Part shown: piece by piece, positions 1-5,356 of the stretch
Position numbering within the stretch: position 1 is the first letter of the stretch
Layout of the letters: the number at the start of each line of letters is the position of its first letter
DNA from: Holosporales bacterium
GTDB lineage: Bacteria; Pseudomonadota; Alphaproteobacteria; BNTO01
Reading direction: 5' to 3'
DNA length: 5,802 nt
Assembly: GCA_031270515.1 (NCBI GenBank)
Contig: JAISXM010000102.1
Span: 1 to 5,802, forward strand
Made by a program: the position numbers and the translations under genes
Notes under the pieces: generated by a model
Databases searched by the model: none
What the model was told of the DNA's origin: nothing
Seen by the model: only the letters and a program-made list of their open reading frames with translations

Positions 1-2
1 TG

Positions 3-593
3 ATGACGCTTAAAAGCTTTATCCCGGAATCATTCAGACTCAACTATACACTTTTGGCGATGCGCGAACAGTACTTAAAATCACTTTTTAGAATACCAAA
101 TGCAATTTGTGAATATGGAAAATGGCTTACGATAGAGCTATCAAATTATAAAAAAATCTTATCTCTTGGAAAAAAAGCAGACGATATATTGCTAGAAGCC
201 GAATGGAATGGATACCTTAAGCCAACATATTTTCCTCACCTTATTGAGGCTGCGAGTCTGGGAAAATCTGAAGGTGTATACGTGACAGAAGAACACTTAA
301 CACATGAGATCCCAGGATATTGCGCACCTGGGCAGCAGAACGAGTATCGCCTATTTTTCAAAGGGGTGGAACGTACTAAGCCGATGTCGTCTGACGAATT
401 AAAAGAAATGATTGCGCAGCGTCCTATATTTGTGGACGGTAGCGTAGATCCTGAATCTTATAGAAAATGTCGTGACAATAATGGAGTTATGTCTGGGCAA
501 CCCTGCAACGAATGGGCCAATCCTATTCAAAAAGCGTGGCGAGATGAATTAGAACAGCGGTATTCAACTGGACAAATTCCAGTAAGAAGATGA
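3..593 (+). CDS. Hypothetical protein, possibly the 3' part of a longer gene
   Basis: I do not recognise this 196-residue protein. It starts at an ATG three bases from the left edge, so no ribosome binding site can be seen. Its frame may be open further upstream, or the TGATG at the edge could be an overlapping stop/start; the window cannot decide. The N-terminal half is rich in Leu, Lys and aromatic residues and looks helical. The C-terminal half has three cysteines (in GYCAPGQ, YRKCRDN and GQPCNEW) and ends in a basic tail, PVRR. I see no signal peptide, clear membrane segment or catalytic motif. The base composition is visibly more AT-rich than the accC, phosphatase and efp genes, which fits a lineage-specific or acquired gene. 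Its TGA stop overlaps an ATG (ATGA, 590-593) opening a frame made mostly of repeat sequence. The long frame makes coding likely; the function is unknown. Confidence 0.6.
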   Translation: MTLKSFIPESFRLNYTLLAMREQYLKSLFRIPNAICEYGKWLTIELSNYKKILSLGKKADDILLEAEWNGYLKPTYFPHLIEAASLGKSEGVYVTEEHLTHEIPGYCAPGQQNEYRLFFKGVERTKPMSSDELKEMIAQRPIFVDGSVDPESYRKCRDNNGVMSGQPCNEWANPIQKAWRDELEQRYSTGQIPVRR

Positions 594-618
594 AGTCAAC
601 GTCACTCAGCGTATGCTT

Positions 619-769
619 CCATAACAAACGATTTGAAATATTGCGTCAGTCTAACCCTTGTATTGCAACGAATTTCAACTTGTTTGTTCTGGGGGCCCCC
701 GTATACGGCCATAACAAACGGTTTGAGCTTTGTTGTGTTACAAAGATTAGATTCGACTTGTTGCGAGAG
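619..769. repeat. Cluster of interspersed palindromic repeat copies (left gap)
   Basis: The gap of about 300 bases between the first gene and accC holds several copies of a repeat with core CCATAACAAACGATTTGAA. Plus-orientation copies lie at 619-637 and about 700-727. A reverse copy lies at 674-708, followed by a degenerate arm at 752-769. The 619-637 and 674-692 arms face each other across about 36 bases, so they could fold into a long hairpin. A GGGGGCCCCC palindrome (691-700) and GTATAC sit between the second and third copies. The segment from 709 to 752 matches the reverse complement of 4841-4884 at about 36 of 44 positions, so the repeat is longer than its core. Confidence 0.75.
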
Positions 770-835
770 CTGCGTCAACACGACAGAAATCAACGGCTCG
801 AAAGGGCTTTCACGACAGGTCTATTAGGATAAAAG

Positions 836-859
836 TTCAAATCGTTTTTTATTAACGAT
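836..859. repeat. Further repeat copy with a small hairpin, downstream of accC
   Basis: TTCAAATCGTTTTTTATT (836-853) is another copy of the reverse core found in this gap and in 4710-4900. ATCGTT (841-846) pairs with AACGAT (854-859) across seven bases, making an AT-rich hairpin about 40 bases past the accC stop. It could weakly end accBC transcription, but no uninterrupted T run follows it on the minus strand, so I call it a repeat rather than a terminator. I see nothing definable in 860-900. Confidence 0.5.
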
Positions 860-900
860 CCAGTTCTACGCCCTCCAATTGCAAGTATAGCAACCAGCGC

Positions 901-2259
901 TCAACTTGCCTTTTCGGACGCGTCTAAAAATCCCTTGAGCCAATGTATATTGAATTCCCCGCGTAAAACATCAGGATTCTCGATCAGCCGTTGATGCAGA
1001 GGGATTATTGTCGCGACCCCATCCACCACAAACTCATTCAGAGCCCTGCGCATCCTTGCCAAGCACTCCTCACGCGTCGGCGCAAACGCAATCAACTTCC
1101 CAATCAGGCTATCGTAATAAGGCGGAATCACATACCCGCTATACGTATGGCTATCCACGCGCACCCCCAGCCCCCCCGCCGGATGGTACATCGTAACCTT
1201 CCCAGGAGACGGAAAAAATGTGCACGGGTCCTCCGCATTGATCCGGCACTCAATCGCATGCCCGCGCACGACAACGTCCCTCTGCGCGATTTCCAGCGGA
1301 AACCCGGCTGCGGCCAAAATCTGCGACTTGACCAAATCCACGCCCGTCACCATTTCCGTAATCGTGTGCTCAACCTGCAAGCGAGTGTTCATTTCCATAA
1401 AAAAGAACTCGCCATCCTCGTACAACATCTCAATTGTCCCAACTCCAATGTAGCGCAGCTTTTTCATCGCCTTTACTATGAGCTCCTCCACCTTGGCACG
1501 CCCACGCTGCGGCAGCCCCAAAGCAGGCGCTTCTTCCCAAATCTTCTGATGGTTGCGCTGCAAAGAGCAATCGCGCTCTCCCAACGTAACAACATGTCCT
1601 TGCTTATCCGCCAGGATCTGAAACTCTATGTGCTTTGGCGCCTTAAGGTACCGCTCCATATACACGGCGTCGTTCCCGAAATTCGCCTTCGCTTCCGTCC
1701 GAGCAAGCCTATACGCTTGCGCAACGTCGTCCTTGCAGTACGCGACCTTCATGCCTTTTCCGCCCCCTCCAGACGCAGCCTTTATCAGCACAGGAAACCC
1801 AATTTCCTCCGCTTGGCAAACGGCGGCGGCTTCGGAGGTGATCTCGCCATTGCTTCCGGGGATAACGGGCATCCCCAGCTTCTGCATGGTAGACTTTGCC
1901 GTAATTTTATCCCCCATCAGCTCAATATGCTCTGGCGTTGGCCCAATAAACACACGTCCATGCTCCATAATCATCCGAGCGAATTTCGCGTTCTCTGATA
2001 AAAAGCCGACCCCAGGGTGTATCGCGTCGGCGTTCGTAATTTCCGCTGCGCTCATTATGGCGCGCATGTTCAAGTAGCTGTCCCTCCCCGCAGGCTCTCC
2101 TATGCACACGCTCTCATCTGCAAGCCTTACCGGCATGGAATCGTCATCCGCCGTGGAGTGCACGACTACCGTTTTTATGCCAAGCTCTTGGCATGCGCGC
2201 AAAATCCTCAAGGCAATTTCCCCGCGGTTTGCGATTAGGATTTTAGAGAAGAGTTTCAT
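901..2259 (-). CDS. accC: Acetyl-CoA carboxylase, biotin carboxylase subunit
   Basis: AccC carboxylates the biotin on AccB using ATP and bicarbonate, the first half-reaction of acetyl-CoA carboxylase in fatty acid synthesis; it is cytoplasmic. Residue numbers here count from the TTG at 2268; subtract 3 for the chosen start. The N-terminal domain opens with ILIANRGEIALRIL. The ATP-grasp glycine loop SGGGGKGM is at 166-173, and GERDCSLQRNHQK is at 230-242. Metal- and catalysis-related residues are E280, E292, N294, R296, Q298, E300 and R342, matching the E. coli positions offset by 4. The length is near the usual 449. I prefer the ATG at 2259, which gives MKLFSKILIANRG as in the family; TTG (2268) and GTG (2265) are alternatives, and no start has a strong ribosome binding site. 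The gene follows accB after 47 bases and is probably in one operon with it. The usual EHP motif reads EHT (301-302). The identification is very firm. Confidence 0.97.
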   Translation of the reverse strand: MKLFSKILIANRGEIALRILRACQELGIKTVVVHSTADDDSMPVRLADESVCIGEPAGRDSYLNMRAIMSAAEITNADAIHPGVGFLSENAKFARMIMEHGRVFIGPTPEHIELMGDKITAKSTMQKLGMPVIPGSNGEITSEAAAVCQAEEIGFPVLIKAASGGGGKGMKVAYCKDDVAQAYRLARTEAKANFGNDAVYMERYLKAPKHIEFQILADKQGHVVTLGERDCSLQRNHQKIWEEAPALGLPQRGRAKVEELIVKAMKKLRYIGVGTIEMLYEDGEFFFMEMNTRLQVEHTITEMVTGVDLVKSQILAAAGFPLEIAQRDVVVRGHAIECRINAEDPCTFFPSPGKVTMYHPAGGLGVRVDSHTYSGYVIPPYYDSLIGKLIAFAPTREECLARMRRALNEFVVDGVATIIPLHQRLIENPDVLRGEFNIHWLKGFLDASEKAS

Positions 2260-2306
2260 ATTCACCAACTACATTTAGTTTGCTTATAAAAAAATTAACT
2301 TGTTTA

Positions 2307-3026
2307 TTACGCGCCCCCAGTCTCCTCAGCAATAACGACAAGTGGCTCATTATATTCCACAGGCTTCTGATCTTGAAACAACACAGCAATAACTTTCCCT
2401 GATTTAGTCGCTTTGATTGGATTAAGCACCTTCATAGCCTCGATAATCAGCAAAATCTGCCCTGAGTTAACGACGCTGCCTTCCTTCACAAAAGGAGGCG
2501 CTCCTGGCTCTGGTGACATATACGCCACGCCAACCATAGGAGACAACACAACCCCGGGGTGCAGGCGCCAGTTCGTCTCTTTCGGTTCCTCGGGGGCAGG
2601 AGGCGACGGGGGCGCAGGGAGCGGCTGTGGTGTGGGCGTGGGGGCGGGCGCAACAGGCTGCGGCACCGTCATTGCGACAGGGGCGGTGGTTTGCCTAGAT
2701 AAATAAATGCGACGACCATTTTCTTCGTACTCTATTTCGCTTAGGTCGTTCTCTACCAAAACTTTCGCTAGGGATTCGGCGGTGATGTGCGCGTCATGAG
2801 TTGGGGGCGCGGCTGAATTGGAGGAGGAAGTAGGTGACTTACACGCCCTAGCAAGTTCATTTGAAGAAAAATCAGATGATCCATCACACGCCCTAGCAAG
2901 CTCATTGGAGGACGAAGCTGATGATCCATTAGCAAGCTCATTTGACTCGCTAAAATCAATCTTTTCGTCGGAACGAGAATCGGCTCCATTGCCGGTAGAT
3001 TCTTCCATTTTGTTCTTATCCGCCAT
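2307..3026 (-). CDS. accB: Acetyl-CoA carboxylase biotin carboxyl carrier protein with an extended N-terminus
   Basis: AccB (BCCP) carries biotin between the carboxylase (AccC) and the carboxyltransferase. From the start MADKNK the protein has 239 residues against about 156 in E. coli. The order is: a Ser/Asn-rich extension (1-77) with two 15-residue repeats ending SSNELARAC (33-47, 48-62); the usual AccB N-terminal segment from HITAESLAKVL to IYLSR (about 80-111); a Pro/Ala linker (about 114-147); and the biotinyl domain (about 155-239) with a thumb loop (SPEPGAPP) and the biotin-accepting lysine K199 in EAMKVLNP. I chose the ATG at 3026; an ATG directly before it (3029) is equally possible. 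The frame also runs back to a TTG at 3131, but a promoter-like sequence at 3059-3088 lies inside that stretch and the residues are unlike AccB. A later ATG (3008) is also possible. It ends in TAATAA, 47 bases before accC. Confidence 0.93.
   Translation of the reverse strand: MADKNKMEESTGNGADSRSDEKIDFSESNELANGSSASSSNELARACDGSSDFSSNELARACKSPTSSSNSAAPPTHDAHITAESLAKVLVENDLSEIEYEENGRRIYLSRQTTAPVAMTVPQPVAPAPTPTPQPLPAPPSPPAPEEPKETNWRLHPGVVLSPMVGVAYMSPEPGAPPFVKEGSVVNSGQILLIIEAMKVLNPIKATKSGKVIAVLFQDQKPVEYNEPLVVIAEETGGA
2841..2950. repeat. 45-base in-frame tandem repeat inside accB
   Basis: Two 45-base units (2841-2885 and 2886-2930) and a partial third (2931-2950) share the blocks ACACGCCCTAGCAAG, TCATT and GATGATCCAT with scattered substitutions. 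The period is 15 codons, so the accB frame is kept. On the minus strand the units encode the repeated SSNELARAC segment of the extension. Confidence 0.85.
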
Positions 3027-3058
3027 CATATAACAAGTCGTAGACCAGCACCCGCGCG

Positions 3059-3088
3059 AGTATAGCGTTTTTGTGGGGAACTTAGCAA
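3059..3088 (-). promoter_or_regulatory. Probable sigma-70 type promoter for accB-accC
   Basis: On the minus strand TTGCTA (3083-3088, 4 of 6 to consensus) is followed after 18 bases by TATACT (3059-3064, 5 of 6). Transcription would start near 3051-3053, giving a leader of about 25 bases before the accB ATGs at 3029/3026. This position supports the short accB start over the TTG at 3131. Confidence 0.55.
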
Positions 3089-3143
3089 CGAGGTGAAAAA
3101 GTACATCCTGGGCGTCGGCCCCAAGGTCCAAAACCTTGTCTAC

Positions 3144-3178
3144 GAAAAATTAGGTTTTACGCTACGCTGCCCCCTAAT
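3144..3178 (-). terminator. Possible intrinsic terminator after the phosphatase gene
   Basis: On the minus strand ATTAGG (3173-3178) can pair with CCTAAT (3149-3154) across an 18-base loop, and the stem is followed directly by a T run (complement of AAAAA at 3145-3149). It lies about 27 bases past the phosphatase stop and upstream of the accB promoter candidate. The stem is short and the loop large, so the call is tentative. Confidence 0.35.
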
Positions 3179-3204
3179 AATTCGACAATGTTTTTGTGTT
3201 TTGT

Positions 3205-3999
3205 CTACTCTAGTATGCCTTTAAGCTCATCATGCATCGAAAGATTGCTGGCCACAATGCCGTCGCCATAAGGAGACACCGACCCGCCAGCCTCCTTCAC
3301 AAGGATCTCCCCTGCGGCCGTGTCCCACGCATTTGTGCGCGCATCGAAGAACGCATCCATCTTGCCGGACGCGACAAACGCCAAGTCTAAGGAGGTCGCC
3401 CCAAAGTGACGAATCGCCCCAATGCGTTTGGATATCGCGTTCAGCCTCGCATGCCCATCATCCCTGCCACGAAACCCAAACGTCGACCCCGTTGCTACGA
3501 TCGCCGACGCCATAGCGCGACGCCCAGACACACGAATGCGCCGATTGTTGAGGAACGCCCCTGCGCCTCTTTCGCCCCAGTACAGCTCATTCGTGATTGG
3601 GTTGAACACAACCCCAGCGATCACTTCATCATGATGACTCAGCGCCACAGACACAGCAAAGTGCGGGATCCCATGCAAAAAATTCATGGTGCCATCCAAC
3701 GGATCAATTATCCATTTATAGCCGCCATTTTGGTCAAACTTGGAGCGCGGTTGGCGCGCGGGCACCTCTCCGCGCTCTTCGCTCAAAATATCGTATTCGG
3801 GGCGCGCCTTTGACAACTCATCGATCAGCAGCCGCTCAGAACGCTGGTCCGCCGTCGTCACAAAGTTGCCGAAGTCCTTTGCGGAAACTTGCAACTTTTC
3901 CAGTTCGCCAAAGTCTCGAATTAGACCGGTCGCTGCCTTTTGCACGGTTAAAACCATTACGTTCACCGCAGCAGATGAGCGAGAAGAGATACCTAACAT
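3205..3999 (-). CDS. suhB: Inositol monophosphatase family protein (SuhB-like)
   Basis: This 264-residue protein belongs to the Mg-dependent inositol monophosphatase family, which hydrolyses phosphate monoesters such as myo-inositol 1-phosphate. In E. coli, SuhB also acts in rRNA transcription antitermination. Visible motifs are the metal-binding glutamates in LSEERG (E74/E75), the signature DPLDGTMNF (99-107) with metal ligands D99 and D102 and catalytic T104, and the second signature WDTAAGEILVKEAGG (225-239) with D226. The second Thr of the usual DGTTN is Met here, but the catalytic Thr is kept. The ATG start gives an N-terminus (SSRSSAAVNVMVLTVQKAA) like alphaproteobacterial homologs; M15 is a less likely alternative. 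No strong ribosome binding site is visible. The gene follows efp after 12 bases, so co-transcription and perhaps coupled translation are likely. The family is certain; the exact substrate, and so the symbol, is less sure. Confidence 0.92.
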   Translation of the reverse strand: MLGISSRSSAAVNVMVLTVQKAATGLIRDFGELEKLQVSAKDFGNFVTTADQRSERLLIDELSKARPEYDILSEERGEVPARQPRSKFDQNGGYKWIIDPLDGTMNFLHGIPHFAVSVALSHHDEVIAGVVFNPITNELYWGERGAGAFLNNRRIRVSGRRAMASAIVATGSTFGFRGRDDGHARLNAISKRIGAIRHFGATSLDLAFVASGKMDAFFDARTNAWDTAAGEILVKEAGGSVSPYGDGIVASNLSMHDELKGILE

Positions 4000-4011
4000 G
4001 ATAAAACCAGC

Positions 4012-4578
4012 CTATTCTTTTGCGCGCTCCACATAACTTCCGTCTGATGTGTTCACAACGACACGCATCCCTGAGTCAATGTGTTGCGGAACCATAATCC
4101 GCACCCCATTGTCCAACACGGCGGGCTTATACGAAGAGCTCGCCGTCTGCCCCTTAACCACCGGGTCAGCCTGCTCTATTGTAGCGATGATGGTTGCAGG
4201 CAACTCCGCGCTCAGCACTTTCCCTTCGTGAGACATCAGCTTCACAATCATGCCATCCTGAAGGAACACGGCGGAACTTCCCAGCACATCCTTGTCTAAG
4301 TACACTTGCTCGAACGTATCCTGATCCATGAACACCAGCGTATCCCCTTCTGCGTAAAGGTACTGATAGTGCTTTTCGTCCAAGTATATGCGCTCGATTT
4401 CCCCAGCGGAGCGAAAACGCTCATTCAGCTTGGTGCCTTCAAGAACGCCCTTTAACTCGGCTTGGATGTACGCTCCGCCTTTCCCAGGTTGAACATGCAC
4501 CATCTTTACGACGACCCACAGGCGCCCTTGGTGTTCGACAACATTGCCGATCCTCATTTCGTTTACACCAATCTTCAT
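4012..4578 (-). CDS. efp: Elongation factor P
   Basis: EF-P binds the ribosome between the P and E sites and relieves stalling at consecutive prolines. The 188-residue length is the usual one. The N-terminal KOW-like domain (about 1-63) carries the modification loop QPGKGGAY with K33, matching the position lysylated in E. coli. A central OB domain (about 66-129) and a C-terminal OB domain (about 131-186) follow. The last contains VVKGQTASSSYKPAVL and ends DGSYVERAKE, the pattern of alphaproteobacterial EF-P. Whether K33 is modified cannot be told, because no epmA or epmB is in the window. The ATG at 4578 has a good ribosome binding site (AGAGGA, five bases upstream). The gene is first in a likely efp-suhB unit. 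The identification is very firm. Confidence 0.97.
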   Translation of the reverse strand: MKIGVNEMRIGNVVEHQGRLWVVVKMVHVQPGKGGAYIQAELKGVLEGTKLNERFRSAGEIERIYLDEKHYQYLYAEGDTLVFMDQDTFEQVYLDKDVLGSSAVFLQDGMIVKLMSHEGKVLSAELPATIIATIEQADPVVKGQTASSSYKPAVLDNGVRIMVPQHIDSGMRVVVNTSDGSYVERAKE

Positions 4579-4583
4579 TTAAG

Positions 4584-4589
4584 TCCTCT
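4584..4589 (-). promoter_or_regulatory. Ribosome binding site of efp
   Basis: AGAGGA on the minus strand lies five bases before the efp ATG. It is the clearest Shine-Dalgarno sequence in the window and fixes the efp start over the internal M8. Confidence 0.8.
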
Positions 4590-4600
4590 TCGCTAAACTG

Positions 4601-4645
4601 TCATGTACAACATATTTTTTTCACGTACGACATATATATTTTTTT
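4601..4645. repeat. Imperfect AT-rich tandem duplication upstream of efp
   Basis: TCATGTACAACATAT (4601-4615) recurs as TCACGTACGACATAT (4621-4635) with two changes, and each copy runs into a T-rich tail. The stretch from 4601 to about 4700 is very AT-rich. Several weak promoter-like elements exist on the minus strand, but none is good enough to call the efp promoter. Confidence 0.6.
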
Positions 4646-4709
4646 GCGGAACAATTTATACAATTATCAAAACAATTTTTTTTGCTTCGATTTTACATTT
4701 CCGACGAAA

Positions 4710-4900
4710 CAAATCGTTTCCCATGGGGCCTATTCAAATCGTTTACTCTGGGTCCGGGACACACGGAAAATGGGGCCCGGGATACACGGAAAACACGCCA
4801 TCTATACCTGCCCATAAAAACAATTTGAATTTTTACCCTCACTTAAGCCTTATAACACAACAAACTTCAAATCGTTTGTTATGGGGACCCGGTCTATATA
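4710..4900. repeat. Cluster of interspersed palindromic repeat copies (right gap)
   Basis: Four copies of the family seen in the left gap lie here. On the plus strand the arms CAAATCGTTT (4710-4719), TTCAAATCGTTT (4733-4744) and TTCAAATCGTTTGTTATGG (4866-4884) each run into a GC-rich block of the GGGGCCC / GGGTCCGGG / GGGGACCCGG type. One reversed copy, CCCATAAAAACAATTTGAA, is at 4811-4829. The reversed copy faces 4866-4884, so the RNA could fold into a long hairpin with a loop of about 36 bases, starting about 20 bases past the tRNA 3' end. It could act in tRNA 3' processing or termination. A 22/23-base tandem (4749-4770, 4771-4793; both end CACGGAAAA) lies inside the cluster. Confidence 0.75.
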
Positions 4901-4905
4901 CAGAA

Positions 4906-4982
4906 TGGTAGCGGAGGAGGGACTTGAACCCCCGACACGCGGATTATGATTCCGCTGCTCTAACCAACTGAGCTACTCCGCC
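4906..4982 (-). tRNA. tRNA with anticodon CAU, probably elongator tRNA-Met
   Basis: The 77-base minus-strand gene folds as a full cloverleaf. The acceptor stem is GGCGGAG/CTCCGCT with a G1-U72 wobble, the D stem GCTC/GAGC, the anticodon stem GCGGA/TCCGC with loop ATCATAA, the variable loop GTGTC, and the T stem GGGGG/CCCTC with loop TTCAAGT. The discriminator is A and the CCA end is encoded. The anticodon CAT lies at 4946-4948. It is not the initiator: the first acceptor pair is G-U and the three G-C pairs typical of the initiator anticodon stem are missing. The sequence resembles alphaproteobacterial elongator tRNA-Met. The alternative is tRNA-Ile2, whose CAU is changed to lysidine by TilS; that cannot be fully excluded from sequence alone. 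Confidence 0.95.
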
Positions 4983-4994
4983 AGAAACACAGTA

Positions 4995-5024
4995 AATATA
5001 GCGAGCAGACGGCACACCTGTCAA
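4995..5024 (-). promoter_or_regulatory. Strong sigma-70 type promoter for the tRNA
   Basis: On the minus strand a perfect TTGACA (5019-5024) is followed after 18 bases by TATATT (4995-5000, 5 of 6). The -10 element ends 12 bases before the first tRNA base, which leaves a leader of only about five bases. It is the best promoter match in the window. Confidence 0.8.
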
Positions 5025-5087
5025 CCAAAGATCAAAAATTAATAGAAAGCGTCATCGCCAACATTTTCACTACGAGTTGCATATTCT

Positions 5088-5161
5088 ATCGGTTCAATGT
5101 GGGTTTCTATCGGCTTAATCGGCTCAACTTGGGCATCCATCGGCTCAACTTGGGCATCCAT
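5088..5161. repeat. 21-base tandem repeat
   Basis: Two perfect 21-base copies (5120-5140, 5141-5161) beginning CGGCTCAACTTGGGCATCC follow a diverged copy (5088-5108, ATCGGTTCAATGTGGG) and a 9-base partial. The 21-base period equals seven codons of the minus-strand frame across it. Confidence 0.85.
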
Positions 5162-5197
5162 TGCGCTAATACCTGCTTGTACAACTGGCACAGTCTG

Positions 5198-5222
5198 ATT
5201 TTGCAGAAATTGTATGCAAAAT
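5198..5222. promoter_or_regulatory. Operator-like palindrome ATTTTGCA-N9-TGCAAAAT
   Basis: Perfect 8-base arms at 5198-5205 and 5215-5222 are separated by nine bases. A third TGCAAAAT is at 5247-5254 and a separate 10-base palindrome, ACTGATCAGT, is at 5265-5274. The spacing resembles a binding site for a dimeric regulator, or the arms may just form an RNA hairpin. It lies about 135 bases before the lipoprotein gene. No clear promoter is visible in 5255-5356. Confidence 0.3.
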
Positions 5223-5356
5223 GAGTTCTGAACATATACTTAAATTTGCAAAATGCCCGGGGGGACTGATCAGTAACATAAAATCATCGCAATATTAACG
5301 ATTTCGTAACAGAGTTATGGCACGATCGCACTAGAGCGTCGTTTTATAGGTAAATC

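Larger units (their letters stand above)
5039..5239 (-). other. Short reading frame with heptapeptide repeats; small gene or gene remnant
   Basis: A minus-strand frame of 66 codons runs from just after an in-frame TAA (5240-5242) to a TAA at 5039-5041. Its C-terminal half is a 7-residue repeat: MDAQVEP twice, then IKP, then IETHIEP, followed by the tail IEYATRSENVGDDAFY. No ATG exists before M27 (5159-5161), which would give a 40-residue peptide and has AGG about ten bases upstream. A GTG at 5189-5191 is the other choice. The repeat keeping frame and the sensible tail suggest real or formerly real coding sequence, perhaps the 3' end of a decayed surface or repeat protein. I do not recognise it. 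It ends 15 bases before the tRNA promoter. Confidence 0.35.

Noticed and set aside
619..769. CRISPR array
   Set aside because: Copies are in both orientations, unevenly spaced and imperfect, with no uniform spacers and no cas genes.
991..1998. Long open frame (335 codons) on the plus strand inside accC
   Set aside because: It is antisense to a perfectly conserved accC, and its translation is rich in Arg, His and Pro with no family resemblance; a shadow frame.
3027..3131. Extension of accB back to a TTG at 3131
   Set aside because: The added 35 residues are unlike AccB, a promoter candidate lies within the stretch, and MADK at 3026 fits the family.
3406..3813. 135-codon plus-strand frame inside the phosphatase gene
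   Set aside because: Antisense shadow of a gene with both phosphatase signatures intact.
4603..4911. 102-codon plus-strand frame in the gap between efp and the tRNA
   Set aside because: It is made of AT-rich low-complexity sequence and repeat copies, runs into the tRNA 3' end, and gives a peptide without recognisable features.
4906..4982. tRNA as an integration site with flanking att repeat
   Set aside because: No integrase, no direct repeat of the tRNA 3' end elsewhere in the window.
5221..5298. Small plus-strand frame starting MSSEHILKFAK
   Set aside because: Only about 25 codons, no ribosome binding site, and it overlaps the palindromic motifs; no support for coding.
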